Notes: a model not told the origin generated them from the sequence alone. Shown: positions 1-12,428, numbered from the stretch's first letter. The stretch: 64,000 nt of DNA from Voacanga thouarsii (GCA_026120185.1 JANUWF010002208.1:2666001-2730000); one strand, 5' to 3'. Made by a program: numbers and translations.

Positions 1-805
1 TTTCAAGTTTTATACTTAGTGCCTAGGGAAACCATGCAAGATTACAAAGAAAGTTAGGGGTGTCCAACTCCACCACCATCTCCTAATAATTAACTGTCAT
101 ATTAAATACGTCTAATGCGACGGCTAATAAGTTGCAATCTTTTTTTTAAATGATTTTTATTTGTTTTTTATCTACACACACACACACACACACATAAATA
201 CATATTACTAATATGACAAATAAAATTATATAAAGTTTAATTTTACAATAAAATTTATGGATAAAATGTCTATATATATAATTAAAAGATAGTATACTCT
301 AGCTAGCTATGTAGATATATATATATGTACACACGCATATGTTTGTTTGTAATTAAAAAAATATTTATATTATATAAAATATTAATCTAATACTCACTAA
401 CTAATAAGGATATATTATATTGTATATAAATAATATATATATATATATATATATATAATAGAATAACTAATAATTAAAATTAATTCAAGCTCTTTAATAC
501 AAATATATGAAAACTTAAGATGCAAACAAAAATTTATTTGAAAAATTAATGATCTAACCATTACATATATTTATAAAGTTAAAATAAGTTTAGTGACCAA
601 ATTTGAAGGTCATTCGTTTTATTTTATCATATTTGTGCAGTAATATAAATAAAATAAAAAGATATCTTAGTATTTACAAATATAAAGATATCAAATTAAC
701 GATCTAGTAGTTAAATTTATTGTAATCATTTCCAATAGTATTGTGACTAAATTTGAAAATAATCAGATAAAATTTAAAATAATTTTGAGGGGTTTTGTTA
801 TAATT
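1..805. other. AT-rich non-coding stretch with short microsatellites
   Basis: No reading frame or conserved motif is seen here. It holds a (CA)n run near 175-193, an (AT)n run near 432-456 and long A/T tracts. By position it is probably the interior of the CACTA element whose right end is at 1274. Confidence 0.5.
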
Positions 806-1160
806 AGACAAAAACGACGATTATAATAACTGTCGTATTAGGCTACCTATTGTTACGATTACGTAAACCATCTTATTTGGCCTACTCTATTGTGACAGTT
901 ACTATAAACTGTCGTACTTGGCCTACGCTATTACGACGGTTCCGATAAACCGTCGTATTTGACCTACTTTATTGTGACGGTTTCGATAAACCATCGCATT
1001 TGGCATACTCTATTGCGACGGCTACGATAAACCGTCATATTTGACCTACTCTATTTTGACTGTTACCTTTAAATCATTGTATTTGGCCTACTCTATTGTG
1101 ACGGTTTCGATAAACCGTCGTATTTGGTTACAAAATACGACGGTTATGGTTTAACCATCA
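806..1160. repeat. 41-bp subterminal tandem repeats with internal palindrome
   Basis: About eight imperfect copies follow each other with a ~41-bp period (copy starts near 847, 887, 928, 969 and 1010). Each pairs a near-perfect inverted repeat (ACGACGGTT ... AACCGTCGT around a CGAT core) with a spacer like TTGGCCTACTCTATT. CpGs inside the palindrome are often changed to TpG or CpA, as expected for methylated DNA. In CACTA elements such repeats bind the transposase accessory protein; that role is inferred from position and family. Confidence 0.75.
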
Positions 1161-1427
1161 CATAAACCCTCACTAATACGATTGTTTCTAAACTGTTGTA
1201 TAAATTAACCTATTAAGATGGTTTTTTTATCGTCGGTTTTGTTTCTGTTGTATTTGCCCCGTTTTTTGGTAGTGATTTGTCCCAATAGTGTACATCCTAG
1301 ATCAATGATGTTAATGTTTAACTGTGTTATCTATCTGATGTTTTGGCTTATCTATAGGGTTTGTTGTTGAAGTTTCATTTACTATAAATAGGTCATCCTA
1401 ACTTTATTAGTCAGAAGCTTAGTTGGG

Positions 1428-1682
1428 TTTACTACCCCTTTAATCTTTACACTATGTTTATTAGTGCGCAAGATTAATTATTCATGCCTATCTAGCTTTA
1501 ACCTTTTTTTCACTTTGATTAATCAATTGTAAAACTGTCCTATTGCACAAAAGTGACCAATTTGTGAATAGAGTAAGCCAACTAGGCCTTAGAAAGAGTG
1601 AGTTAAAGCAGAACAATATAATTAAACATAGAATTTGTTCAACACACTAATGCTACTAATATTGTAAATGACAGTTTGCTTA
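1428..1682. repeat. Dispersed ~255-bp repeat, copy 1
   Basis: This segment, from TTTACTACCCCTTTAATCTT onwards, is repeated in the same orientation at 11139-11391 with roughly 80% identity by eye. No coding potential or transposon termini were recognised. It may be a 5'-UTR or subterminal region shared by two related decayed elements in the 1.3-19 kb block. Confidence 0.6.
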
Positions 1683-2639
1683 TAATTATTAAGGATTTAC
1701 ATATAGTACATTATAATTTATAATAGAAATAAAAGTTGGATTTTACTTGAAATATTCACAGGCAACTTGTTTACTTAATTATTGTTAAAAAATTTTATTT
1801 GATGCTTCTATTGCAGTACCATTCATTTTTTTTTTCATGGCAAAAAAGAGAAGAACAGAAGCTCAGCAAGAGACTTGGTGAGAGGCATCATCGACAAGCA
1901 CTTAGTAGGCTGGACCATTGATAAGTAGTCAAGTAGCTTAATAGCTGTATACCTTACCGAGAAGGCCATCAGGACATACTTTTTATTTCTGTAAATAGAT
2001 ATTCGATTTCTAAATTATAGTTATTTATCTTGTGGGGAGAGCTTTATTTGCAATAAAATATTAGTCCTCTTATTTGAAAAGACTTACCAGGACATTCACA
2101 TATCAAGAAAGACTATATGGACCAATTGCAAGCATCTAGTAGCCAAAGTGGCAGAGCTTGGCACACACAAGTAAGACTTTGTCTATAACATCATGTTTCC
2201 CTCAAGGTTATTTGACATTATTTGGAGATTAAGTATGTTCATGTATTTATTTGGTTAGTAAAAAACTAATGCGTTTGTACAGGCCCGTGAAGATGCGAGT
2301 GCCATTTAGTAGGCTATACCTACTATTCTGAGGTAGTAGTGGGAGGAGAGGTGGAAAGCCACCTTTCAATAGTATAGGGAAGCTTTATCCAGTTCTAGTA
2401 CTTTCGTGAAAACCAGTACACACAAGGTAAGACATATGGGAAATGAGTTGAAATGTATATCAAATTATTTTTTTACAGAAATTGTTCATTATTTATGTCT
2501 CGAGCTAATAAATAGATTTCTTAATTTCACAACAACATGTCACGGTTTGATTCTCAACGACAAAGCTAAAGGCATTGGTAGCAAACATCGATGATGTAAG
2601 TGCCTAGCCATAGAAGAAATTGGCTTTGGTGGCCTATTG
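1683..2639. other. No recognised gene; weak reading-frame debris
   Basis: An ATG near 1838 opens a short basic frame (MAKKRRTEAQQE...) that soon meets stops. It could be the amino end of the mobile-domain gene remnant that follows, but nothing conserved supports this. Confidence 0.3.
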
Positions 2640-3067
2640 CAGCTGAACTATTGCAAGACATGATACGACATCTGCTTCTAGCTCATCAACCACTTCAATC
2701 CGAATTCATGCATTATAGAATTAGAAAGCGGGCATATCTATTTGTCACAATGAGAGATATATAGTTTTACCTTGGCATTCCAGGAAATGATAGAGTCCCA
2801 GGGGCTGTTGGAATGGGAGAGAGTGAAGGAAACCTCATTCTGGAAATATAAGATAACTGTACTAGTATGTTTGTGGAGCTTGTTGGTATGGAGGATGAAG
2901 ACAACTTCAAGAGAAAATTTATCGTTCTCATGGTTTCAACATTTCTTGCACTGAGAGGACGTGCACAACTTAACACAAAGGTTACCCGGCATTTGAAAGT
3001 AGTAGATGGCATTGTCTCGCTCAATGGGGCTGAGTGTATTTATCAATGGCTTTACATTGAAATTTAG
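2640..3067 (+). pseudogene. Plant mobile domain / DUF1985-like fragment (ULP1-transposon type)
   Basis: Conceptual translation shows two blocks typical of the plant mobile domain found in ULP1-protease transposons and aminotransferase-like proteins. One is around 2740-2790 (FVTMRDI, stop, FYLGIPGND; a stop replaces the usual aromatic residue). The second is 2867-3067 (MEDEDNFKRKFIVLM ... STFLALRG ... LKVVDGIVSLNGAECIYQWL). The last part matches the family pattern of a FKR.F.....TFLAP block, a K.V..I..FNWA stretch and a final QWL. The two blocks lie in different frames or are separated by stops, so the gene is dead. The ULP1 peptidase domain expected downstream was not found. The family assignment is from memory of the motif pattern. 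Confidence 0.55.
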
Positions 3068-3407
3068 TCAGCCCAGGTGACCAGGAAAAGATGTGTCAGA
3101 GGATGCTTGTATTTTTTAATAGTAACTTTTTTTTTTGTTTATGTACTTAATACAAGTAAATTTGTGATTACAAAATTTGCTTACGGGTTCAAGTCCGTGG
3201 TATTAACATTTGATTTTAGCTCACAAAATTCTAAACACTGTGTTTGATTTGCAATTGCATTATCTTGATTATGTGAGGGTGCTATATCATCAAATGCCTA
3301 AGACTGTCCCTCGGTGTGTAGTGTGGTTGGGTGCAAATGTGTGGAGAAAAGTCTAGTTGGAGCTCACCCAAGGCCAAGGTTTTAGGAGAAGCGAAGTACG
3401 ACTACGA

Positions 3408-3705
3408 TAGTTTCCAAATTTGCTTCACTTTGTCACGTGATAACATATGCTTGAGACTGAGTGTGTATGGTTGTGTATCATTGTTCATCTCTTTGTGTGG
3501 TACATTCATGTATTTCTCGGATGCCATGTTGTGTAAGACGATATTCCAAAATATGCTTGAAACTTGTGGTCATTTGGTTGTGTTAATTGTTCATGTCTTT
3601 ATATGGCATGTTCATGTGTTCGTGTGATGCCCCAATGTTGTGTCGATGAGATATAGACTTGTGTTTATGTAGTTGTGTTAGCTGTTCATGGGTTTGAGTG
3701 GTATG
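3408..3705 (+). repeat. Minisatellite array (TGTTCATGTG-type, ~110-bp unit), part 1
   Basis: Degenerate tandem copies of a roughly 110-bp unit rich in TTCATGTGTTCGTGTGATGCC, ATGCTTGAAACTTGTG and GTTGTGTTA motifs. The array continues after the solo LTR at 5398, so the LTR was inserted into it. The reverse complement of the same unit forms an array at 18730-19175. Confidence 0.6.
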
Positions 3706-5397
3706 TGTTAGTGTTGTGCCCTAGAAGCAATCATTTGTACCATATATATTGCATATTAAATTAATAAGAGACATTCTTTATCTTTCAGTTTGATTGTTAT
3801 ATCTAAATATGTGTACAAACCGTTAGATAAAGTCCCTAATACAACACAGTGTTAAGGAAATCATGATAGAGATCATGATGTGAGATTCCTACTACACTAT
3901 GCTGTGTTTGTACTTAAATAATCCCCAGTCATAGTATTAATAAGATGGGACATTATTAATACGCCAAGACTGGCACATGTTATATCTCTTAATTGGATCA
4001 AGCGGTGGTTCTCATATCCGTGGGTATTGGGATACTCAGGATTAACGTGTGGATGCTTGTTTTGAAATAAGTTCATTGGATGACCTAACTACGAGATAAT
4101 CACTTGGATAACTATTTAGTGCCAGTGATAGAATCTCATTATAGCAAGTGTGCAAGTATCATTAGACTTGAGATCTCCAAGGTACTTTGTTTATCGAGCG
4201 TTGTACTTTGATTCTAATCTTTGGAGTCTTATCTAGGACCGCCTATGGGATGGATATTGGGTACAATGTAAAGTAAACGAAAGTAGTTGAGAGGGTCAAT
4301 AAAGGATTCACCACTCCTAATAGTAGGAAAGTATATCTCAAGGCCACTTGTAGAAATCATTACTCATGAAGTCCTTGGCCAAGGCGACTATGTGATGGAA
4401 ATGGTTCCAATTGATACACATATCGAGTAATGGATTTCTTGAACAAGTACTAAAATATTTGGGCCAGAATTAATAATATTCTGGAGGGAATTGGCACTAA
4501 TTCCATACTCTAGACCGAATGAGATATTGTATGTTGAAAGGAGTTTATTGCACTGATAATTTGCTATTGAAAGGTTCATGTCAAGCCACTTGACTTTCTG
4601 GACTTTTGGGTGGTCAAGAGTCATTGCTAGATGTCGTTCTTGATATGCTAAATATGAATTTATTAATTAGAGAATTAATAAATTTAATCCTTTATTTTAT
4701 TAAGGATTATTAATTCTAATATTGTTAGAATTAATTCATATTATGCTACCAATAAGACCAGGAAACCTAATGGGTCACACACAATAAAGGTTTGAATGCT
4801 CAAATATATTATTTGATAATATTGTGGGGTTAATTAAGAGAAGGGAATATATTTATAGGTGAATTATAAGTTTGTTATAATTCATGGGACCTAATTGTAA
4901 TTAAGTAAACTTCAAGGACCAATTTGTTGACAATTGGACGTTGAAGGACTAAGTTGCAATTTATGGTAATTATAAATCTATAAATATAAGGAAACGGTTT
5001 CCTTAGGGCGAGAGACAGACTATTCACGCAATAACAGAGAGACCGTTTCTCTGCCTCTCTCTTGATCAAACCCTAGCCGTATCTCTTCTTGATCAAAACC
5101 CTAGCCTCCCGAATTCTACTAGCATAGAATTGTGAGATTGTGAGCATTCAACCTTGTATGGATTATCATTAGAGGGAGTTCTTTCTTGGACTTCAGTTGA
5201 GCTGCAGTGAACGGTTTTGGATAATCTGGATCGCGCCTGCGTTCTTGTTTCTGAAATTTTTGAATTCCGGCTTCACGAGGTAATATACGCAATCTTCTCC
5301 TTTTTCCCGTTTCTATTGCAAACCCGTGATCCATGGTTTGGATTTCTTGTTGTTTTCCGCTGCAGTTAATCTGATTATGCGTGATAGAAATCCTACA
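3706..5397 (+). mobile_element. Solo LTR (family TGTTAGTGTTGTGCCC), intact with target duplication
   Basis: A 1692-bp segment starts TGTTAGTG and ends ATCCTACA. It is flanked by the perfect 5-bp target duplication GTATG (3701-3705 and 5398-5402). There is no internal gag/pol and no second LTR, so it is a solo LTR left by recombination between the two LTRs of a retrotransposon. Related partial copies are at 21699-23190 (plus) and 56612-57450 and 59541-60296 (minus). The minus-strand 78-98 aa open frames inside it are chance frames of the LTR. The superfamily is not certain; no PBS or PPT is attached. Confidence 0.88.
4979..4986 (+). promoter_or_regulatory. Likely LTR TATA box
   Basis: TATAAATA lies in the downstream third of the solo LTR at 3706-5397, where retrotransposon promoters usually sit. 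It is followed by a less AT-rich leader-like stretch. Function is inferred from position only. Confidence 0.4.
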
Positions 5398-5640
5398 GTA
5401 TGTAAATTTGTTCACGTGATGCCATGTTGTGCTGGATAAGATATCCTATATGCAAATATACCTTTACTTACGGGTTGTGTTAAATGTTCATTTCTTTGTG
5501 CAGCATGTTTATGTGTTCATGTGATGCCACGTTGTATAGAAATTAAACCATATGCTTGAAACTTGTGTTCGTATAGTTGTATTAACTATTCATTAATTTA
5601 TGTCGTATGTTCATGTGTTCGTATGAAGCCCCATAGAGTA
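5398..5640 (+). repeat. Minisatellite array, part 2 (continuation after LTR insertion)
   Basis: It continues the 3408-3705 array with TTCATGTGTTCATGTGATGCCA, ATGCTTGAAACTTGTGTTCG and similar blocks at ~110-bp spacing. The first five bases are the right-hand target duplication of the solo LTR. Confidence 0.6.
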
Positions 5641-6180
5641 GCAGAAGCAGAAAGACATCAGCTAACTATAATGGCCACAAACTCACAACCTAGTATATTG
5701 TGACGTATATATCCCTGTGAATATGTACATGCCACTTCTATTGATTTGGGCCTCAGCAAGTTGAAATGTAAATAGGCTTTTGCCTTTCGTAGTCATATTA
5801 ATTCAATTGATTCTCATGTAATAGGTTCATTTATGGTTAAGTCATCATGCTTTACACTTCATATCCAAATGGATTCTCTTCTTTCCATAGGTTGTTTATG
5901 TGTGGCATTTAAGTTTACAGTTTTAGTAGCATACAATACTCCATAACGAATACTAATTACATGCCATATCCCATCTTCCCTTTCTTCTAATTACTTTCAG
6001 CCGTATGCATTGGCCAAAGTTTCTTTTATGCAAACTATTAATTAGAAAACAAAGAACCTATCTTTACTTGCATTTGAAACTGGCCAAAGACATAGAACCC
6101 ATTTTCATCATGTTGATCGTTGTCCTATAGTTTTACTTCAATTATTGTTGTCGTCTTTTCATATCGATTTCGAGGGCTTG
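5641..6180. other. No recognised feature
   Basis: Moderately AT-rich sequence with stops in all frames and no recognised motif. Confidence 0.4.
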
Positions 6181-6390
6181 TTTGAGGCCCAAGCATATGG
6201 CCATGTGCACCCAAATACGCGCTATATATTTGAGGAGGCTGCAAACGTTGTAGGCCCTGCTATAGCCGTAAGTTGCCATAATTTAGAATGATATGTAATT
6301 GATTATAGTAATTTGGAATGATTTATTTGATTTTGTGAGAGAATTATACCACTTGAGTTGACAATTATAGTCTTTAATTTAATCCCTCCC

Positions 6391-6488
<98 letters not shown>

Positions 6489-7200
6489 GTTACTATATTA
6501 ATGGCACTGCACTAATTTGAAACTTTAGTTTAATAAGACTTTTACAAGTAGCCTTTTCATTAATGATTTTATGTTACCGTATCTCTTTTCAATCCACATC
6601 CATGACGTGATGTGTATACGTTTCTATGGGCCTTTTAGGTTACATTTCATTGGATAATTTACGTTGGTTTTAAACTCTCTAAATAGGTGGCTTTTAACGT
6701 TTTATAGAAACTGATTCTTGTTTTCGTATATTAGAAATAATTTGAGGCCGTTTATAACCAGTGCTTGTTTGGGGCAAATAATATTTTACAAACCATAAGG
6801 AGTCTAAGCACCACAAACAGGGCTACTACAATGAGAAAGGACACTGGTAGGCCATCACGTAGGGCCAAGGTGGGCAAAAAGGAAATGGATAGGTACCCTT
6901 TGCCTCAAACATATGATGTTGGGCTATCTAATAGGGTTGGGACCGATGGAGGATCCCTCTATCTGAACATGTTAGATACTGCAGGAGGATTAAATGGGTC
7001 CAGCAGTGAAGACAAAGAGGATTTGAGGCCTTTGTAGACCCAGCAAGAACAAACCCATTCTAGAGCCTTCCTATTACCATGGAGTAGGACATTAAGGAAA
7101 CAAGGCAAAAAGTGTGGGAGGCCTTCGTTCAAAGGGGGGCCACGCTTCATAGGAGTCAGAGGACAGTATGCCAAAGTAGCAGGGGCAGTAAGCTAGTTGA
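6181..7200 (+). pseudogene. Unrecognised decayed coding remnant
   Basis: Two stretches look formerly coding on the plus strand. 6181-6275 reads FEAQAYGHVHPNTRYIFEEA-like sequence. 6765-7037 is open for 90 codons with a Lys/Arg-rich segment and a DRYPLPQTYDVG stretch. Base composition is less AT-rich than the surroundings. They lie downstream of the mobile-domain remnant and may be later exons of the same dead gene, but I cannot match them to a family. A 98-bp TAA microsatellite sits between them. Confidence 0.3.
6391..6488. repeat. (TAA)n microsatellite, about 32 units
   Basis: An essentially uninterrupted run of TAA trinucleotides over ~98 bp. Confidence 0.95.
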
Positions 7201-7955
7201 GGAATACACCCAATAGTTATTGATGAACAAGTAGGAGTGGATTAGTAGGTTTTTCCAACCTCACCTGTTAGGAGGAGTAGTCGGCTTCAAATTCAGACGA
7301 TTGATAGCGCCGCATATAGTCCTTTGACTTTCAGAGGCCCACCATTAGGAGACATCATCGATTACAATACCTCCCCCTGAGAAAGATGTAGAGAAGTAAA
7401 TTATTGAACTAAAATGAGTTTGTCAAGATTGTTGGCGGAAAGCTGCTTGAAGTTGGAAAAAAAAAAAAATCTAAGTATGCTTGAGATCTAGACACTGTAG
7501 CTGAGGTTGTTTTTAACTCAAACCTTGTAATTGAAGCCATTGTCTTTATTCTTCTATTTTATGTTAATCTTGACATAATTTAATATTTATTTTGTAAGTG
7601 AGGTCCTGGTTCAGATGTATGGCCACGAGCTGAACCACAATGATCTTTCTTTTTCTTATAGGGGGAGTACGTGTCGAAAAATGTACTAAACTTATTTCAG
7701 TTTATATAATTGGTCATCCTATGCAAGTTTTTCATATGTGTTATTGTCACAGAAACTGATTGTAATTTTCTCTTTTCAGTATGGCTAGGTATGACCTATT
7801 TCGTAGAGCTTCTCAACCATATTGAACGGCAAGGGCCACATTTGAGATACATCTTTAGCATGGAGACTTTTATAAGTTTATGGTTTTACAATTGAGTAAT
7901 TGTCTTATATACAAGGGAACTAACTCTTAATAAAGTAGAAGCTAATTCCGTGGTG
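7201..7955. other. No recognised gene
   Basis: Contains poly-A (7458-7470) and short frames without conserved motifs. It is probably the decayed tail of the mobile-domain gene region. Confidence 0.35.
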
Positions 7956-8047
7956 GATTTGACTTTATACTACCAGGATAAGTTGATGGCGATAATGACA
8001 AACAAGATAAGTTTGGCATAAATTTTTGCAGAATTCAGGGACTTCTT
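7956..8047 (+). repeat. ~92-bp direct repeat flanking a solo LTR, left copy
   Basis: GATTTGACTTTATACTAC... to GGGACTTCTT is repeated at 9549-9642 with only a handful of differences. The 1.49-kb LTR at 8061-9548 lies between the two copies. Confidence 0.8.
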
Positions 8048-8060
8048 AGGCATATATTTT

Positions 8061-9548
8061 TGTTAGAATTCGTGGTCTCCTAAATGCAAAAAGCATCCGT
8101 GAATTCCTTCCAAGGACCCAAGCTAAACGATTAAGGTCGATCTAGGGGTTACAGAACTACCTCTTTATCGTCGTAAATAAGACCTCTACTTTTAGATTTC
8201 CAAGTGCACTTCGAATGATCACCAGATACTACAATGTGCGAACATCCTCTATCGGATATACAAGGAGAAACCAGCTCGTTACCTGAAAGTGCTAGCGCCT
8301 GGGTTTGGAGAGGCTTAATTTTTCCTGGTTATGGAGGCACGGATATTTTTATAAGAAGTCTTTAACAAGAAGGCAGCTAGGGTTTTTTTTTAAATCACAC
8401 GAACTTCATGGAGTCTAACTCTCATAATATCTTATCATATCTTATTTTAAGTTCAAATTAAATTAAAATTGATATGATAAGATTCTGCCATTATCTCGGT
8501 AATTTAGCTAATTAATTTACCGAATCAGATTCTAATAATCTGGACATCCTCCAAATACATCGAATGTGGACATATTTCTAGATTCATTGTATTTGGTCAT
8601 TTTTCTAGGTTCGATTAATCTAGACATATTTTCAGATACATCGAACCTAGTTACCAGAAAAATAACTTAACATGTTCGCTTAATGTGTGACATTATAGGT
8701 TCATTTAACACTAATAGTATGCCCAAATTACATTTAAATGGCCCACAAGTAGTTTCTAGCAAAAATATTATAACTATCCAGATTAAATGAAGATCAGTGA
8801 TCTCTTTGAACCAAACCATAACTTTATATTTAGTCCTTTTGTCACACGATATCCAGATTAAGTATAAGGCACGGAGCATGTCATCCTTATTAAGCTTAAT
8901 CAACTATTTTTTGATCTCATAGTAGATTATTCAAACAAATGATATCAATATCTCAAATTGATATATTTGAGCACGACCATGCATTTTAACAGTCTAATTT
9001 ATCAAGGGGCCCATGGACATCTCTCCCAAAATTAAGAGGGATAAGTTCTTACATCTATCAATCATATTCCTCTCCCTGGTTTATTCTATATCCAACAGTA
9101 GTCTAATTTATTATCTGGTTAAAGATAACTTTAGACAACGTCAAGATATAAAATTTATCAAGTAGGAAACTATGATGAATTCAGGTTGAAGGACTTCTAA
9201 TATCATTATGTCCCATGAAGTACTCTCACACTGGGTCATGTCCAATATAATGTTCTCTAACATTTATTTATATTTTGACTTGATATCACATATATCCATG
9301 ATCAGTAAAGCATAGCCTTCAAGTCACAAATATACTAATCTTAATTTATTATTACTCCACTAATAATAATCGATTAGGGATAAATTAAGAATAGTTATTG
9401 TATTTGTTATAGGGTTTTACTATTAAGTTACGTAATTGATGACCACAAAATTAAATGCACTATTCATGAAAAGAAATGCCTCGTATTATTATATAATATA
9501 TAACGATAATAGTATAAGTACAAATTGTTTTAAGGCATATCCCTAACA
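8061..9548 (+). mobile_element. Solo LTR, copy A of the TGTTAG...CTAACA 1.5-kb family
   Basis: A 1488-bp segment starts TGTTAGAATTCGTGG and ends ATCCCTAACA. It is similar along its whole length to 44644-46148, which has a clean target duplication and so fixes the family boundaries. This copy lacks a matching 5-bp duplication (CATATATTTT before, GATTT after). Instead it sits between ~92-bp direct repeats. No internal retrotransposon genes are present. Confidence 0.82.
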
Positions 9549-9642
9549 GATTTGACTTTATACTACTAAGATAAGTTGATGGCAATAATGACAAACAAGA
9601 TAAGTTTGGCATATATTTTTTGCAGAATTGAGGGACTTCTTT
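9549..9642 (+). repeat. ~94-bp direct repeat flanking a solo LTR, right copy
   Basis: Partner of 7956-8047, in the same orientation and ~90% or more identical by eye. It begins at the base directly after the LTR's terminal CTAACA. Confidence 0.8.
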
Positions 9643-11138
9643 GACTCTACAAAGTAAAGATTTGACATTACGTGATGCGATTTAGTGGGTGGTTAATCAT
9701 TGTTATAGTTGTTATTCCATTAGCGTTAAATATGGTTAGTAGTTATTTGCTTTAAGTTAAATATTCGTGATTTTTTTTACTTCCTTAAACATGCAATTTT
9801 TTATTCTATTTGAGGTGAACGCGATATGGTTTGTAATTTCAATAAATATTACATTGAAGTGGATTGATCTTCTTAACCTTACCCCTGGACAAACTGTAGG
9901 GTTTGTTGAGGCACTAGGCGATTTTGTGGTTAATTCCTTCTATCTAACTTCAATCATTCAAATTCATTATCTTATGAAGTCTTTAATTGTCATCTTCGAT
10001 GAATTTGATGTTTTAAGAGGATGCACATTTCCTTATTTAATTTGTAGGGACAAGTCTTCAATAAGGTTCTAAGACTGATGTACACATGAAGTTACCCGAT
10101 GCATATGACATTCAAGCTTCAAATAGCAAGTGTGTCCAGATGCAAAGAGAATGTGGAGTAAGTCTTCAATATGGTAATTGACAATTATGATGGGATTTGA
10201 ATTGATGTTCTTCATCTAATCATTTTGAGATGTTTTGTGTTGCCAATTGTTGTTAGGTGTGATACCGGAGTATTGGCCAAGCAGTTTCTGGAGCGGTGGT
10301 AGGGTTAAATTGACCCATTTGTGACCAAGATAAGCCAGCACAATAGTTCATAACCCATTTCCAAGTTCCCTTATTTTACTTACCTGAATTGAATTCCTTT
10401 TTTTTTTTACGTTAATGTAGATAGACTAATATGAACCGCTACTGGCTGTAGTTTTGTTGGGCTCTAATAAGAGCCGAAGCAAACTAAGAGAGCGAGCACT
10501 TATGGCACGACCTAAATTTTGCCTGTGTCCACCAAGCACTGAAAAGCTCCCCTAGCCTATCCTCTATTGCTAAGTTTTCACCTATCCAGTATCCATTGGT
10601 GTTGAGTTTTCATAGACTGGAAGTATCCCCTACCAAATTGATTTTATAGGTTGTGTTGGATATTGTTGATGGATGTTTGTTGGATATTATCTAAGCGTGA
10701 GACATTAGTGATTTATATTCATATTCAAAAGTCTAGGATTAGTGTAAGGATATATAATTGTATGTGTTTTGACCTAAACATTTGATGGATTTTGACTGAG
10801 GTTGAACATTTGTTGGTTGTGGAGAATTTGCCACATATTCTGGAGGTAGAGTAAGGTTGTTGATATTTCAAAGTAACAAGATAGATTATTGTATCACATT
10901 TGTTTATGACTTTCTATTGGGTATTAATGAACTAGTGTCATCATGTGACTATGTTTATGTGATGAGTTCATATAATTGTGTTCATGTTAAGATCTTGCAT
11001 TGTGATAATAGCCCATATTTAATAGATTATTCTTTTTTTTGTGAGGAGTTCAGGTTTGTGCATAGCCTATTCATGGGTTTGTATAGCTTGTTCATATAGA
11101 TACTATTGCAGGTTCATAGTTCATGTGGATTAGTACGT
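9643..11138. other. No recognised gene; scattered TTCATGTG-type repeats
   Basis: AT-rich sequence with short open frames (9767-10072, 10857-11099) that show no family motif. 10930-11110 contains degenerate TGTTCATGTG / GTTTATGTGATGAGTTC motifs like the array at 3408-5640, suggesting it belongs to the same decayed element. Confidence 0.4.
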
Positions 11139-11391
11139 GTTTACTACCCCCTTTAATCTTCATACGATGTTTATTAATGCGCGAGATTAATCACTTGATC
11201 CTTCCCCAGCTTTAATCTTTTCTTTAATTAACAATTTGATTAATCAGCTATAAAATTGTCCAACTGCATAAAAGCGACCAATTTGTCCATAGAGTAAACC
11301 AACCAGGCCTCAGTAAAAACATAACAGTGCAATAAAACACAGACGTCATTCAACACACCAATACTAAAATCATAAAGTTTATCATTCTGCA
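11139..11391. repeat. Dispersed ~255-bp repeat, copy 2
   Basis: Direct-orientation counterpart of 1428-1682; both contain the block AGCGACCAATTTGTCCATAG or a close variant. Confidence 0.6.
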
Positions 11392-12428
11392 AGCTTAATC
11401 AACAAGATCCCAGAACCATTCCATCTACGGAACATAAAAAAAAAGGACAGAACAATTTAATCCCAAAAACTAAAAAGCCAAGCCTGAGCACACAAAAAAT
11501 AAAAAGGATATTAAGTAGGCTTCAAGCAGAAATTTCTAGCAAGAATCTAAATAGTAAGAAGATGACACCTATCATCTAGACATATCCTAGTGTGTGCCTA
11601 TCCTCTCAAAGGGAAGAGGCTTCTCCAGTCCCACATAGGTTGGAAAAGTCAAAATGGACTCTCGTTGTTTTGATGTAAAAGTCCATCTATTATCCTCATA
11701 GAATTTGACATATATATTCAGCATTGCACGTCGTTGTAGCCTTTTTGCTAGCAGATTATTCTCTTCTCGATATCGACCAAGTGTGAACTCATGGTCAATA
11801 AAACTGTGCAGGGGCAAGGAAAGTGTAACACCCCACTACCTAGGCCCGCCAGGGCCGGGGATGTCGCCCCGTCCAAAGGACAAGGGGTCTTTATAACTAG
11901 GTCACCCAAATAAAATAGCGGATTAAAATAATATTTTAACTCAAAAAAATTATTATATCCCAAGAATAAATCCATGAATTCCCAAACATAAATCCATAAA
12001 TAAAAATTATCCACTCTCAACTTCCCAAAGTAATACATAAGAATAAATGACAACATTCTCTTCCAAGGCAGATAACACTAGCTACTCATCCCCACAGCAG
12101 GATCGACTTGAAATCATGGTAAAAAGGTGATGAGACAGAAATCTCAGTAAGCTCCGTGTGTGAGTTGGGCTAAAAAGACAAAACACTTTTCATGATGCAT
12201 GCACTAGCAGTATATCAAAAGCTTGTCATGCATTCTTTACAAATTTAACTCTCACTTCTTGGAAGATAGTAGTGAGAAGTCATGGAGCAAAATGCTCTTA
12301 AAATATTCTGTTTGGAAAGATATGAATAATTAAAAAAAAAATTGAGCTTCGAATAAAATTCTAATGACACTTTAGAACAGTTCCACGAAAATAACTCATC
12401 AATTAAAGCAACCAAGTTAATCTGACAG

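Larger units (their letters stand above)
1..1274 (+). mobile_element. Right end of a CACTA (En/Spm-type) DNA transposon
   Basis: The sequence ends at 1274 with GTTTTTTGGTAGTG, the reverse complement of a CACTACCAAAAAAC terminus, which is the hallmark inverted end of plant CACTA transposons. Directly inside it lies a block of 41-bp repeats with internal palindromes, matching the known subterminal transposase-binding repeats of this superfamily. The left end is not in the window, so the element starts upstream of base 1. A 3-bp target duplication (possibly ATT after 1274) cannot be checked. No TnpA/TnpD-like coding sequence is visible, so the visible part is the non-coding right arm or a non-autonomous element. 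Confidence 0.65.
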
